DNA from: Xiphias gladius
Lineage: Eukaryota; Chordata; Actinopteri; Istiophoriformes; Xiphiidae
DNA length: 64,000 bases
Reading direction: 5' to 3'
NCBI RefSeq assembly: GCF_016859285.1
Contig: NC_053417.1
Span: 14,694,706-14,758,705, forward strand
Shown: piece by piece, positions 1-13,400 of the stretch
Layout of the letters: every line of letters begins with the position of its first letter
Numbering within the stretch: the stretch's first letter is position 1
The notes under the pieces: model-generated
What the model saw: only the letters and a program-made list of their open reading frames with translations
Told to the model about the DNA's origin: nothing
The model's database searches: none
Translations under genes and position numbers: made by a program

Positions 1-83
1 GCTCTACAATGAAGTTAAAAGTACAATTAAATGATTCAAATTAAAATAAATAAATGCTACGCTAAATGCGTGGACTTCTATGA

Positions 84-590
84 GGCTGTACTTAGATACA
101 GTTGTGCATATGCTCACAATGACAACTCTGAGGTTAAGAAGGCACAACGTTAACCATCTTAGTTTAGCATGTTAGCGTGCTCACATTTGCTAATTAGCAC
201 GTAACACAAGTTACAGCAGAGCTTGATGGGAATGTCATTAGTGTTGCTGGAATTTAGTCATAAACCAAAGTAATGGACAATCGAAATATTTGACCTGACG
301 ATGGCATTAAAGAAAAAGTTAAATAATCACCAAAGTTACAATTCATCCTTTCAAATTTCATGGGAACCGTTCCAATAGTTGTTGCGACATTTCATTCAGA
401 ATAACAAATGTCCTGCCAAAGTCAGTAGGCTGTATCCTCTGGCAACCATGAATGTCTGTACAAAATTTCATGGCAGTACATCCAGTAATTGTTGAGATAT
501 TTCAGTCTAGTCCAAAGTGGTCGAACGACTGACCCAAAGAACAAAATTGCAACCAATAAATCCACTTTGCTAGCATGGCTAGTAAAAATA
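84..590 (+). repeat. degenerate teleost interspersed repeat, copy 1
   Basis: The stretch carries phrases that I recognise from a repeat abundant in percomorph genomes: a block around 'aatttcatggcagtacatcc' followed by 'gttgagatatttcagtct', then a 'gactgacc' segment and a 'gctagcatggctag' end. Part of the same phrasing recurs at 30,325-30,640. No coding frame is seen. It is probably a non-autonomous element, but I cannot assign a superfamily. Ends are approximate. Confidence 0.6.
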
Positions 591-1589
591 CCAAAAAGCA
601 CAGAAACACAGAATAAAAGCAGTCATGTCACAGCAACAACAGTGTAAACTCAAAAGCACCACAGTTTATTACGATTTGCAACAGCTGCAAATCCAGTAAA
701 ACAGGATTTGCAACTGTCAATATGTTGCCTAATAGTAAAGGGTTAACTGTTCCACAGTCTGCAGGCAACACTGGGAAAATCAGACGTGAAAGATTCAATT
801 TTGTATTTCTGGATTTTGGATGAGCTGTAGGGCAAACAGGGTCGACAGACTGACGCATAAATAAACAGTAATCACGATGCAACATATGAAAAATAAAAGA
901 TCTCTATCATCATGTGCGCAGGAACATAGTCACCCAATGACATTTAACAAATGTGTTATCTTGTCACAACAACAAATACTGACAGACAACCCCTGGATTA
1001 CATAAGCCTTTATTACCCTGAAATCGGTACAACTCTGCCCCCCCCCCCCCCGACTCAGATAAGAGACGGTAGTAATTCCTGACACATTTTTTATTAACCA
1101 GTGTTATGTAACATTTATCCCGGTCATACCTTTGATTACGCTATAATGAACTGAAGCCCAGTTGATGTAGTGGTGGGATGAATGAAAGGAGCTTATGAAA
1201 GTTGAGAATACTGGAGCATAGAGCGTGCTAACACAAAACCTCATACTTTGTAGTCTATTAACTCCTGAATTGGTGCAGGAGGAGCAGGGAGAAGAACTGC
1301 ACAAGGGCCATGGGCTATATGTGCTCTATGCTAATGTACAGTATGCATTAATATGCTAGGCACTGCTTCGCTGAATGTAAGCGCAGTAATAAGAGCAGCT
1401 GGACCTACTGATCTAGTCTGTATACAGGGAGGAAGAAGAGGACAGAGGGAAAAGATAGAGGACGGGGGGGGGGGTACAATAAAGGAATGGCCAGAATCCA
1501 CAGAGATTGAGGTAAAGAAAAAGTGAGGGAGGGAACAGAGGAGGACAGAGGGAGGCAGGACGAGAAGAGGGGTGATGTCACCTCTAACA

Positions 1590-1782
1590 GGCAGCCAATG
1601 AGAGTCAGGGAGGGTGGAGAGAGAGCAGCAGAAGGAGGGTGTGTTTTTCTATCACTGCAGCATCAGCAGAGAGGAGAGGGGCACAATCAATTTCACAGAG
1701 AAGAAGAAGAAAAGGCACAAGTAGATAAGGAACAGAGGGGGGAAGCAAAGAGTGGCCAGAGGAAGGGAGCATCACAGTGGAG
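1590..1782 (+). promoter_or_regulatory. l1cam: candidate promoter and non-coding first exon of l1cam
   Basis: This purine-rich, gene-free stretch ends in a strong donor (GTGGAG|GTAAGA, GT at 1,783). A CCAAT box lies at 1,594-1,598 and a CRE-like TGATGTCA just upstream at 1,573-1,580. The l1cam start-codon exon at 24,102 begins with a good acceptor, so an upstream untranslated exon must exist, and this is the best candidate I found. The distance (a 22-kb intron) and the missing TATA box leave it an inference. The region could instead be unrelated intergenic DNA. Confidence 0.3.
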
Positions 1783-2442
1783 GTAAGAAGATCTTTTTGT
1801 GATGAGATGAACATTTTGCCATTAAACAGAAAGCGAGTAGGAGAGAGCTGGTGAATAGTCTAATTTGGCTCTTAGGTGGAGGTGGCTTGTTATGGAATCT
1901 AACCTTTGCTTCATCTTCTACTTGCATCGGGTTCATGTAAATCACTTTAACAGCTTCTTATTTAAATGTCTTCTTTATGGAAATTTGTCTTGTTGCCATC
2001 AGCTGCATTGATGTTTAGGAAAACTCTATAATTAGCGCTATTTCAACACACTTTATTCAAAAAATAATTAGACAAATGAAAAATCTTAAAACACTTCTTT
2101 CAGACCGTAGTACTGCATTACTTTTAACTGTTAATAGACATTTAGAGTATTAAAGCCAGGTGTCATGGATAACCTGTTGTTGCAGAATACGTTTAGAGAA
2201 AAGGTTTTTCTTTAGTTTCTGTTTTTTTTCTATCTCTTCCGATTGAATATTCAGTGCATTGCATGCAACAGGGTCTCCTCTGACATTAATATTGAATATT
2301 GGCCACTGTACCGCCTCACTGAAGACTTTAAAAATGCCTAAAAATGCCTAAAGTTGGGATTTGTGTTTATAGAAAACTAGATGCAATAATGTTTCAATAA
2401 TATTTATGCTTTTTTGTTTGTTTTTTTTGTCCATTGAACCCC

Positions 2443-2470
2443 ACATTTTTCACACAAGTGTGAAAAATGT
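2443..2470. repeat. perfect 28-nt palindrome (13-bp arms, AA centre)
   Basis: ACATTTTTCACAC at 2,443-2,455 is followed by AA and then its exact reverse complement at 2,458-2,470. The arms are perfect. It could extrude as a cruciform or mark a very small foldback element. No gene is attached to it. Confidence 0.8.
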
Positions 2471-3273
2471 TTAATGCAAATACTTTCAATCTTCTAGTCT
2501 TCTAGCAATTCATATTGCACTGTGCATTTGTATGCAAACTGAGGGTAATTGCTCAGGGAAATTATCTGCTTTGCTTTGCCTCTCCTTCTACCTTGCTACT
2601 TTAATATGAATATTCGTTTTCTCTCCACAATCCCCTCCCCCAGCTAATAGCTGAGTAGCTTGATGTTCAGTACAGCTTAATGATTGCAACGTGCTGCTAC
2701 GATTTTCATTGATGTGGAGGATGAAACTCAGATGTATGGTGACCAGCCCAGCAGGACAGACTATAACAATTTTCTAGTCTACCAATCTTATCTCCTGCAG
2801 CTGCAGTAGGTCTGTTTTGCCTTGGCAATGACAGAGGTGGGTAGCCTTCAGCTACACACCTTGGAGGAAAGAAAGAGAACACAGAATGTAAAAAGAGCGG
2901 GTAGAAAGAAAGAAAGACAAATATCAACAGGAGACGGAGCGTGAGAGAGATATTTGTATGGAATGAGATATCAGGGGAAGTGAAAATAAGGGTGGGGCAG
3001 TACACACAGCAGACTGTGGAGGTGTGGTCCATGAAAAGGAGGCACTCACCTGGCTGTATGCCACACAGCTGGCCGTTGTTACCCTCTGCGGCCTATTGTA
3101 CATCGGTTCTACCCAATGGGAGAAAATAGACAATATTCCACCCACCATTTGTGTAATGATGTAGAAAACGGTATTACAGGAAGCAGCCGCTAAAGGTTTG
3201 TAGTTTATGCATCTCTGTGGTGTTTTGTGGGTAAGTACATCTTTGTGGGTTTGTGCATATCTTTGTGCATCTG

Positions 3274-3277
<4 letters not shown>

Positions 3278-3326
<49 letters not shown>
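3278..3326 (+). repeat. (GT)n microsatellite
   Basis: Uninterrupted GT dinucleotides, about 24 units, followed by GCGCTAG. The histidine/threonine-repeat frames on the opposite strand are an artefact of this tract. Confidence 0.95.
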
Positions 3327-3329
<3 letters not shown>

Positions 3330-3552
3330 TAGTGGTGTAGTGAACCTTCTCTCTCTCTCCCTCCCTCCCTCCATGCCTTAGTAGCCTGCAGTTTGTCCCA
3401 GATGAACCTAGTCAAGGGACTGGAGGGAAGGCGCTGTGCCTGAAAATGAATTGTTACTATCTGTACAGCATCCATAAACATCCTGCACTGTACACATTCA
3501 CACAATAGATCAGGATAAAGCTGCAGCTGAAGAGGACATGTTGGGGTGAATA

Positions 3553-3554
<2 letters not shown>

Positions 3555-3605
<51 letters not shown>
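3555..3605 (+). repeat. (TG)n microsatellite
   Basis: Uninterrupted TG dinucleotides, about 25 units, ending in a short GAGT/GAGTGA tail. It lies 230 bp from the preceding GT tract in the same orientation. Confidence 0.95.
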
Positions 3606-3607
<2 letters not shown>

Positions 3608-5937
3608 AGTGAGTGAGTGAGTGACGCGCGCACATCTTCTCCATAGCAGCAATGCTCCAGAGACCCACTGCTGGTCACATTATCATACTATTTAAAGCAG
3701 TGGGGTTTGTATGGCCATGGCAGCCGGATCTCTAGACGGAGCTGGGAGCTGCTGGTGTACTAGCGATGCTGTTGTCAGAGTAGCTGGCTAGACTTGGAGT
3801 GTATGATTACTCGCTACAGTATGGTGCAGAATGTAATCTCCTCTCTGACGCGGGTTGGTTAATTGAGCTGTTCCATCAAAGAGATTGATGGAAACAGAGG
3901 ATTTATGTGTGGAGAGAGGGAGAGAGAGACAGATCTGCAATGAAAAGAGAAACAAAAGGCAGGGGAGGATGGTGTAAGCAATATAGAAAAAGATGAAGGA
4001 GAAGAAGGTGGACCTCCTTTTGAAAGGCAAATCACTTTGCATGCTTTAATGCATGATCACTGCTATAGGTGCTATTGGAAGAGAGGTAAGGAGCAGTTTG
4101 GATATAAACAAGGGCAAGGTCACAAGGGAGGATGGGCCATAGCAAAAGAAAAAGAAAAGAAAATAATGAAAGGTGAAAAGTAATAAGTCTGATTACAATT
4201 GAAGAAGATTATGAGAGAAAAGCTCTGCAATGTATGGTCAGACACTTGTGCTTTTGCTGTATTAATTTTTATGAAATAATAATGTCAAAGAATGGCCTGT
4301 TTCCAAATGCCTTTAGTCCTGCAGTTGAAGTGGAGAGCTGGTGTTGTGTAGGAGGAGAGGAATGATCTGCTCTCAATCTGCCCGTTAGGAGCAACTCTAG
4401 GGAAGAGTAGTGCTGCACTGGCCCTTTGCTCCTCAGCCACCTGTTATAGCCTCAGGGCATCTTTGCCAGTCATCCTGCTCACCAAACACAGATATATGAA
4501 GACGTAGACACTTTCGTACAGGCACAACTTCTGCAACACACACAAACGCTCTGCAAAAACACACTGCAGAGATCCTGTTTTTGTATGCCAAACTAAAGAT
4601 TCTCTAATGTTGCCTCCTTGGCCTGATTACTTAAGTGCCTGCGACTGATCAAAGACCACACACTGCACTTTCTGGGGATTCAGCCATTAAAGAAGAAACA
4701 GGGTAAAATAAGGGTTAAGAGAGAGAACTTTCTCTTAGACTAAAGTGTCAACAATGACTGTTTAATTTCTTTTTTAATCCTCCTTTGAGAATAATAGTTG
4801 TAAAGTTACAAACACACAAGGACAGATTCAGAGACTTGTAAGTGAACTCCCATGAGTTATCTTCAAGCATGTGTGCGTCTTTTCGATGCCCCACACATGT
4901 GTGCGCACAGTTGCATGTGCACTTTCAGGATGCTGTCAAGATGGAGAATCAGCCCCCCCACCCCACCCTGGTTGCAGCTCGGAGGCTGTTTGATTTAGAC
5001 TGTGCAGATGGGAGTCAGCCCACTGGGTGTCAAGTGGGGGATCATGTAGACATGCTGTCAGGGTTTGGTGGAGAATACATTGTTGTGATTTAGGGAGCTA
5101 AGGGTGAGATGGATTGACAGTCCAGCTACGGGTAAGTGATTATAGAGAATTGAGGAGGTGGGAAGGAGGCCAACTAAAGGGGAGAATGAAATTTGTAGAG
5201 GTGAGACCAGATGGGCAGGGAGGAAAATGTAAAGATGGAAAGGATTGATTTAAAAGGCAGCAGGATGGTATGGAGATGGCAAAAGGATAAAAGCTGTTAT
5301 AGAAGATGAGACAAAGTGGAAGAGGATTGTCATGGCAATTTCTCTGAGCCACCTTGTTCCAGTCATCACGTAAGAGTCCTGTTCTCTCTTCTTAGACAGC
5401 TAGAACAAACCTTTCAACCTAGGTAATCCATTTTCCTTTGCTGCTGCTGTCTCTCTCTTTCTTTTCCCTACTCTTCCCACCATGCAGGTCTTTGGTATCA
5501 CTTGTCTTATCAGAATTCATGCAGTGGTGGGCAGAGAAGCCCACATCACGTCCCTCATCAAAATAATGACTGAGGTTCCTATTAGCCTTCCCAGAAAGAG
5601 GCTTTCAGACAAAGACTCATAAATCCAACCCTGTTATACAACTGAACCTGTGATGGAGACTAGGGCACAAATAAAGGCGTCACGTATGGAAATGAATTTA
5701 ATTTGGCAGAGTGGATTACCTTATTGAAGCTTTCAGGAGTGAGGGTATGAGAGAGAAGAAATTGTAGAATTCCCCTGGTTAACAAATATGATATTGGTGG
5801 CTAAAATTACACAAGTGGAACCCCATAGTGGATATTACTTAAAACCAGGAAAGAAATTAATTACTGCCAAACCAATAAGAAAACTGGAGGCCTCAGATAT
5901 TCTATAAAAATACTGTAAAATTAGGAAATTATATATT

Positions 5938-8036
<2,099 letters not shown>

Positions 8037-10046
8037 GTACGAGATTGTGTAGCTTGAATTAGCTGAGCTAGCTTGCCGTTTACCAAATGAGCCTTTCAGC
8101 AGTGACCTTAAAGCAAAGTTAACATACTTTTTCAAAATCAAAATTTTGAGCTGCTGATTTTTTTCTGACATCTTTTTGCTGTGGAACAAACAACAGTTGT
8201 TGGTAGGCCTACAGATGTAGCTAGTCATAAGTTCATATCAGCAGCACCATTTGACGGTTATCATGCTGTCTCTGGTTGTTTTTGCATATTCCATAATAGC
8301 ACATTTAGCTCCATCTGATATAAGCTAACATGTCTGTTTGGCAATATTGACAGTATCTCAGTCACCACTGACAATATTGTGATACTTTGGGGAATTTATG
8401 TGTCATTGTACCATTCTAGTTTTGATTACATTGCACCTGCTGTTTATTAGGGGGACATGACAGCATTTGGTTTACTAATTTATTAATTTGTTGCTGAGAG
8501 GGTGGCTGCATTTTTAATGAAACTTGAGGGCATGGTAGGCTACTTCAGCACTGTTGCTTTGCTTTAAGTTACATCATACTGCTCTGCTGAGCTTTTGACA
8601 GGCTTTTTCAATACTGTTGGAATTTATTCTTGATCTGTGCTCTGTGTTTTTTGAGTCAGTTTCCCCCTTGACAGTGCTTCTCCTTGGCCTTGGCATGACT
8701 TTCATCCTATTCCAGATATTTTTTAGATATTTTTTGTTGCCAATTTAGCAAAAACTGTTTATTCTGACAGGGAATGGGCTGTCAATAGAATAGCAGTATT
8801 TGGCCACCAGTTATACTTAAAGGTGCATCTGTTGCACAGGTAGTATTTGACAGTCGTGACTGAATGTTTTGTGTGGAGGCTGCAAGTCACTGTTTCACCA
8901 AAGCTGAGGAAGTACTTCTTAAGGACATTTAGATTCTTGCATTAAGGCATTATCACAGTTTTTGACATGTTTCTATTTCCAAATAAATATTGGATTGGAA
9001 AGCCTGGACTGGATTTCTAACAGTGGGCCTTAAACCAGATCATACCCAGTCTGTTGAAGCATCTCAGAGGCAAACCCAAGATTTTACTAATCAAATGACA
9101 TTCCCTGGAACTTCAGTTTCTTTCAATCTGGTAACTTTTTGCTTCAGTTGTAGATTAAATAAGTCTATAAATTGCTCTAAAAAGATGGGAAGCAGTGTTT
9201 GGTATGTTGCCGCGGAGACACACATAGTCCGGATAGCAGACAAGCTGTGTTCATTTGAGGCATTACAGTAATTGTGCTGAATTGAAAATGGCTGCTCGAC
9301 ATTGACTGAATGGCACACATCCTTTTCTCACCCATGAAATACAATGTGGTTTGATACTTTTCTGGACCCATCTAAAGGCATATTTATTTAATTGGAGTGT
9401 TTACATTTAAGGGTATTGATTTTGTTTCAGTTGGCTAGTCCCCGCTCTATACCTACATTTCATTTGAATTAAGCATAACTGAAATAGATGGCGCATGAAA
9501 CATGAGCACCCAAACACTTTTGAACCGATACAGCATCCTGAAGTACTGCCTGTGATGTAAGTGACCGGGCTGTCTCTATTTGTCTCCCTTGTATGTCTCA
9601 GTGATGTTGTGATTGCAGTTCCTCACAGGCGCTTTATCTGCTGTGTCAGCCATGATATACTCATTAGGGTTGGATTTCAGAGAGTGGGAGGGGATCAGGT
9701 TTTGAGTGGGTTGTAATCCCCATACACTGGCCTAATTTAATCTCACCTACTGTGCCATCCTATTACACACTACACCCACCACATGCATGCAGGCTCTGGC
9801 TGGAGGAGAGCAGACAGGGGGCCTGCAAGGTTAAAACAGGGTACTGTCGGACAAGAGGCATGGAGACAAAGGAGGATTTTAAGAAAAGAGCTACAGAGAA
9901 GGCAAATTGATTATGAGCAGCAGGAGAGAGATTCAAATACAGAGAAAGCAAGAGAAAATGTCAAGGAGTAAAGAAATGTCAGACAACAGTGGAGGCAGAG
10001 ATGAGATTTAGAGAAGGGCTCTCTTTAAATTTGTTTTCATGCGTAA

Positions 10047-10471
10047 TGTTACCACCCTAGTGCCGTGGATTGTTTGTTTTTGTGTTGCTCTCCTCTCTCC
10101 TGTGCCTCAGGGACCACCCCTCCTCCTGTGTAGCAGGTTAATCACCTGCAGCTGACTCCCATCACTAATCCACAGGTGTATAATTGGGGAGAGAGGGAGA
10201 CCAGTCGGGGGCCAGTGGGCCATGTAGTAATTTGGGTGCTGTGGCTGTGTGTTTTGATGCTGAGATTGGTGCTGTCCTCCATTTCCCCCTTTCTCTTCTT
10301 TTTCGACGAGGACATTCATTTGAGTTTCTGTCTTACCTTATTACGTTAAGCTGTAAATAAATCTTTTTAGTTCCTTAGAAAACATCCGGTTCCCCGTTCT
10401 TTCTTCCTCCTGGGCTCATTTTACTGTGTGTTACTCCCTTTGTGCCCTGAACATTTTGAGGGGATGTAACA
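10047..10471 (+). mobile_element. probable solo LTR (TGTTAC...GTAACA)
   Basis: A 425-bp segment begins TGTTAC and ends GTAACA, the short inverted repeat with TG...CA ends typical of retroelement LTRs. Its flanks are CGTAA (10,042-10,046) and GGTAA (10,472-10,476), a near 5-bp target duplication matching at 4 of 5 bases. An AATAAA lies inside at 10,356-10,361, as expected for an LTR R region. No internal gag or pol frame is nearby, so it would be a recombined solo LTR. Family not assigned. Confidence 0.55.
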
Positions 10472-13400
10472 GGTAACAATGGTCATGTCTGGTTTGCTTG
10501 CTTCTTTCCCTCCAGAGTGGGCAGCCTTATGTTTCAGAATACATAAGAGGACATTTACTGAATTTATAAAATGACTTATTATACATATTTATAGGATAAT
10601 AAATGCAACTGTATTTTAGATTTTTTTTCATTAGGGTATCATAGCCTGTATTGAGAGTAACAGTAGAGACTGATGGATTACATTTTCTCAAGCAATACAG
10701 GAGTCTAGAAATCCCGTAAGTGAGTTTTCACCCAACAATAATAAACTGTGACATGCACCAACATTATTATTGCCTATAGATTTCTCTTCAACGTAAACAT
10801 AGTTTTTTTTATTTGCATTGCAAGTAGTGTTGTGTTTTACCTGTTTTGTCACATTTAGTCACACAGTCTGTACCCTCTTTCACACTTGGTCATCATTATT
10901 GGATTGAAAAAGTAGACATACAAACAAACATTCAGTTTGGCACACTGTCCAGTGAGCCTTCTGTGTAGTGTAGTCTTTGGGATGTCCCCAATCTCATTAT
11001 ATCTATTTGGCCAAGTTGGAAATAATTTGCATGTCACAGAGGCTTTACACAGTGAAATAAGGGTTTATATAACCTATTCTGGTGTTTTCTTTACCATTTA
11101 TGACCTACATCTCTCTCATCATCCATCCTTATCTGCTCATAGCCAAAGTAAATTAGGCCATGCTAGCCTGCTACACACTCAACAAACTGTCTACCTGTGT
11201 TTTTAAATCAGGTTGGTGTTGGAGTTGTTTGAGTTTGTTCTCTGAATTGATCAGGGCTAATTGGGCATGGCGCTACAGAGAGCATCACACAGGACCCATG
11301 CTGCAATAATGACTATATTTAGCTATATAACTGTATGTTTACATCAGCCATCATGCTCTGGTTCATGGCGGGAAGAATTGAGCAATTGTTTGGTTGTGGC
11401 CAAACTTGTAGGGCGCACTTTTGTGTAGAGATTTTTGTAAATCATTTGTTGAAATCTGTGCTGAAGGGAGTACTGGCAGATGTTGCAGGGAGCGATAAGG
11501 AGACAATGGGTGAGGCTTATCGTTAATGTGAGGAAAAGATAAAAGACTCAGTCCCCAAGAGAAAACACAGGAGCACCAAGACGGAAAAATAGATTTATTT
11601 AGGAGTGCAGATGTCACATTGAGGGAATGGAGGGAGATGAAGAGAGATAAGACAAAGAGCAGAAAACAAACCACACAGAGATAAAGAGAGGGATAGAGTA
11701 TAGTCAGAGGGCCCAGATATTGTTAATGAGCTTAACGAGGTAATTATACACATAGGTAAAGACTTGGACCTCCAGGCCTTATGTGGCTGGGTGGGGCAGG
11801 GGAAGCAGGAGAGAAAGCGGAATGCTGGCAGAGAAACAAGGAATGTTTATTATCACTAACCTTTTAATAATGTTGATTGTACCATTAAAGTGTGATCCCG
11901 CTCAGGGCGACGAGCACGAAGTGTGAGAGTGCGAAGGTTGAGATGGGAGGACAATGTGGGAAGACAAAGAGAGACAGATACAGGGAGCCGAGAGAGATGG
12001 GAGGGTAAAGAACAGAGATCCTGTAGCGATTAAAATGTCAGTGTGTGCAGAGGCAGTTGCACACCTGCCAAGCGCACACACTTTGAGATGCACACATGCA
12101 GCTCACCTGCATCCTCTCAGGCTGTTTACCGGCTGACTCTGTGACTCTACTTAAATAAGAGGAACTCAACCCCGAATACAAACAGTAGAACTGCCTACAG
12201 ACTGAACTGACAGGATTAAATCAGCATGTGTTCAGCGCTGGGATGACTTCATTCTCAGTGGTTGCATGCATTATATCATGCATTTATATGTCCTTGTAAC
12301 CCTTGTTTTTCTCTCCTTCCCTGCCCCCATCCCTTCCGTCTTTCCATTCCCCCTTCTATGTCTCCTCCATCTAGTGGTCAAGACAGTTCGTGTTTTATTT
12401 ATGATTATGTAGTGAACATAGTTTACCAGCCTGTGGTTCAGAGGGGGACAAACAACCCAACAGTGAATGTTAGTGACATGGATGTTACTGGCCGTGCGGC
12501 TGTCAAAGACACTGTTCCCTGTGTGTTGGCTCCTCAGCCTGGCTGCATGACCCGTCTGCCTCCACAAGTGTCAGAAAAGCTGGTTTCTGCTTTCAGTTTG
12601 AATAAAGGAAAAAGTCTCTGAGGTGTCTGAAAAGTGTTGTCATGCAAAAGCTGTGTTTGTTTGGCTAGTTCTAGCTGCCAGGAGTTGCTGACGTGCTGTG
12701 TGGGTGTCCTATATAGGAACCAGCATTATCAGCAGGTTTTAAGCAATGCTATCATGGAGATGATTTGGATATCTGACAATATAGCAGGGGATTTAGTGTA
12801 CTGGAATATCGCTACTGGTCTGTTTTCTCCACGAGAAGTTGTGTATATGTGTGTGTTGCTCATTTATTTAACTGTTGGACTATATACAAGGGTATCAGCA
12901 GAGGGCCACGAGCATCTTTGTGTTGTGTGTGTGTGTGTACAGTATAGATTGTCAGACGTCGTTGGCCTAACTCTCAGTGAAAAGCTCATCAACTGGTTGT
13001 GTAGCCGCAGGGAAAGGTCACCACGGCTTCGTCTGCATCCCTGTGGCCTCACTCTTTCTCTATTTCTATCTGTTTTTTCTCTCACTCTCTTTTTCTCACT
13101 GGAATTTTGGCCAAACCCTTTCTGTTGTCTCTCATAACTGAAGCAAAACAGGAGGCAAAGAGAAATGAGAGAACGCAGTAGGGCTGTGGCCACAGCTGGG
13201 ACTTCAGTGTTCAGGGCAGTACCCCAGGAAGATGAGGAAGGGGAAAGAAAAGATGATGCAGGGGGATGAGGAGTGAGGAGAAAGAGAAAGAGTGAAGCTC
13301 TGCAAAACAATATAAATAGAGAAAAGATGAAACAGCATCCTAATTTTTTTGCTTATTCACTTTGTCTGCCTCCTGAAATAGATAATATAAAGCCAGATAT

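Noticed and set aside
3174..3678. His-Thr repeat frames on the - strand
   Set aside because: They translate the GT microsatellites; same for 21,063-21,284 and the Cys-Val/His-Thr frames at 33,008-33,424, except for the true l1cam exon embedded there.
10255..10285. Possible NRSE/RE1 half-site (GGTGCTGTCC) as a silencer of the neural gene
   Set aside because: Only one half matches and the second half is absent at any usual spacing; it also lies inside the putative LTR.
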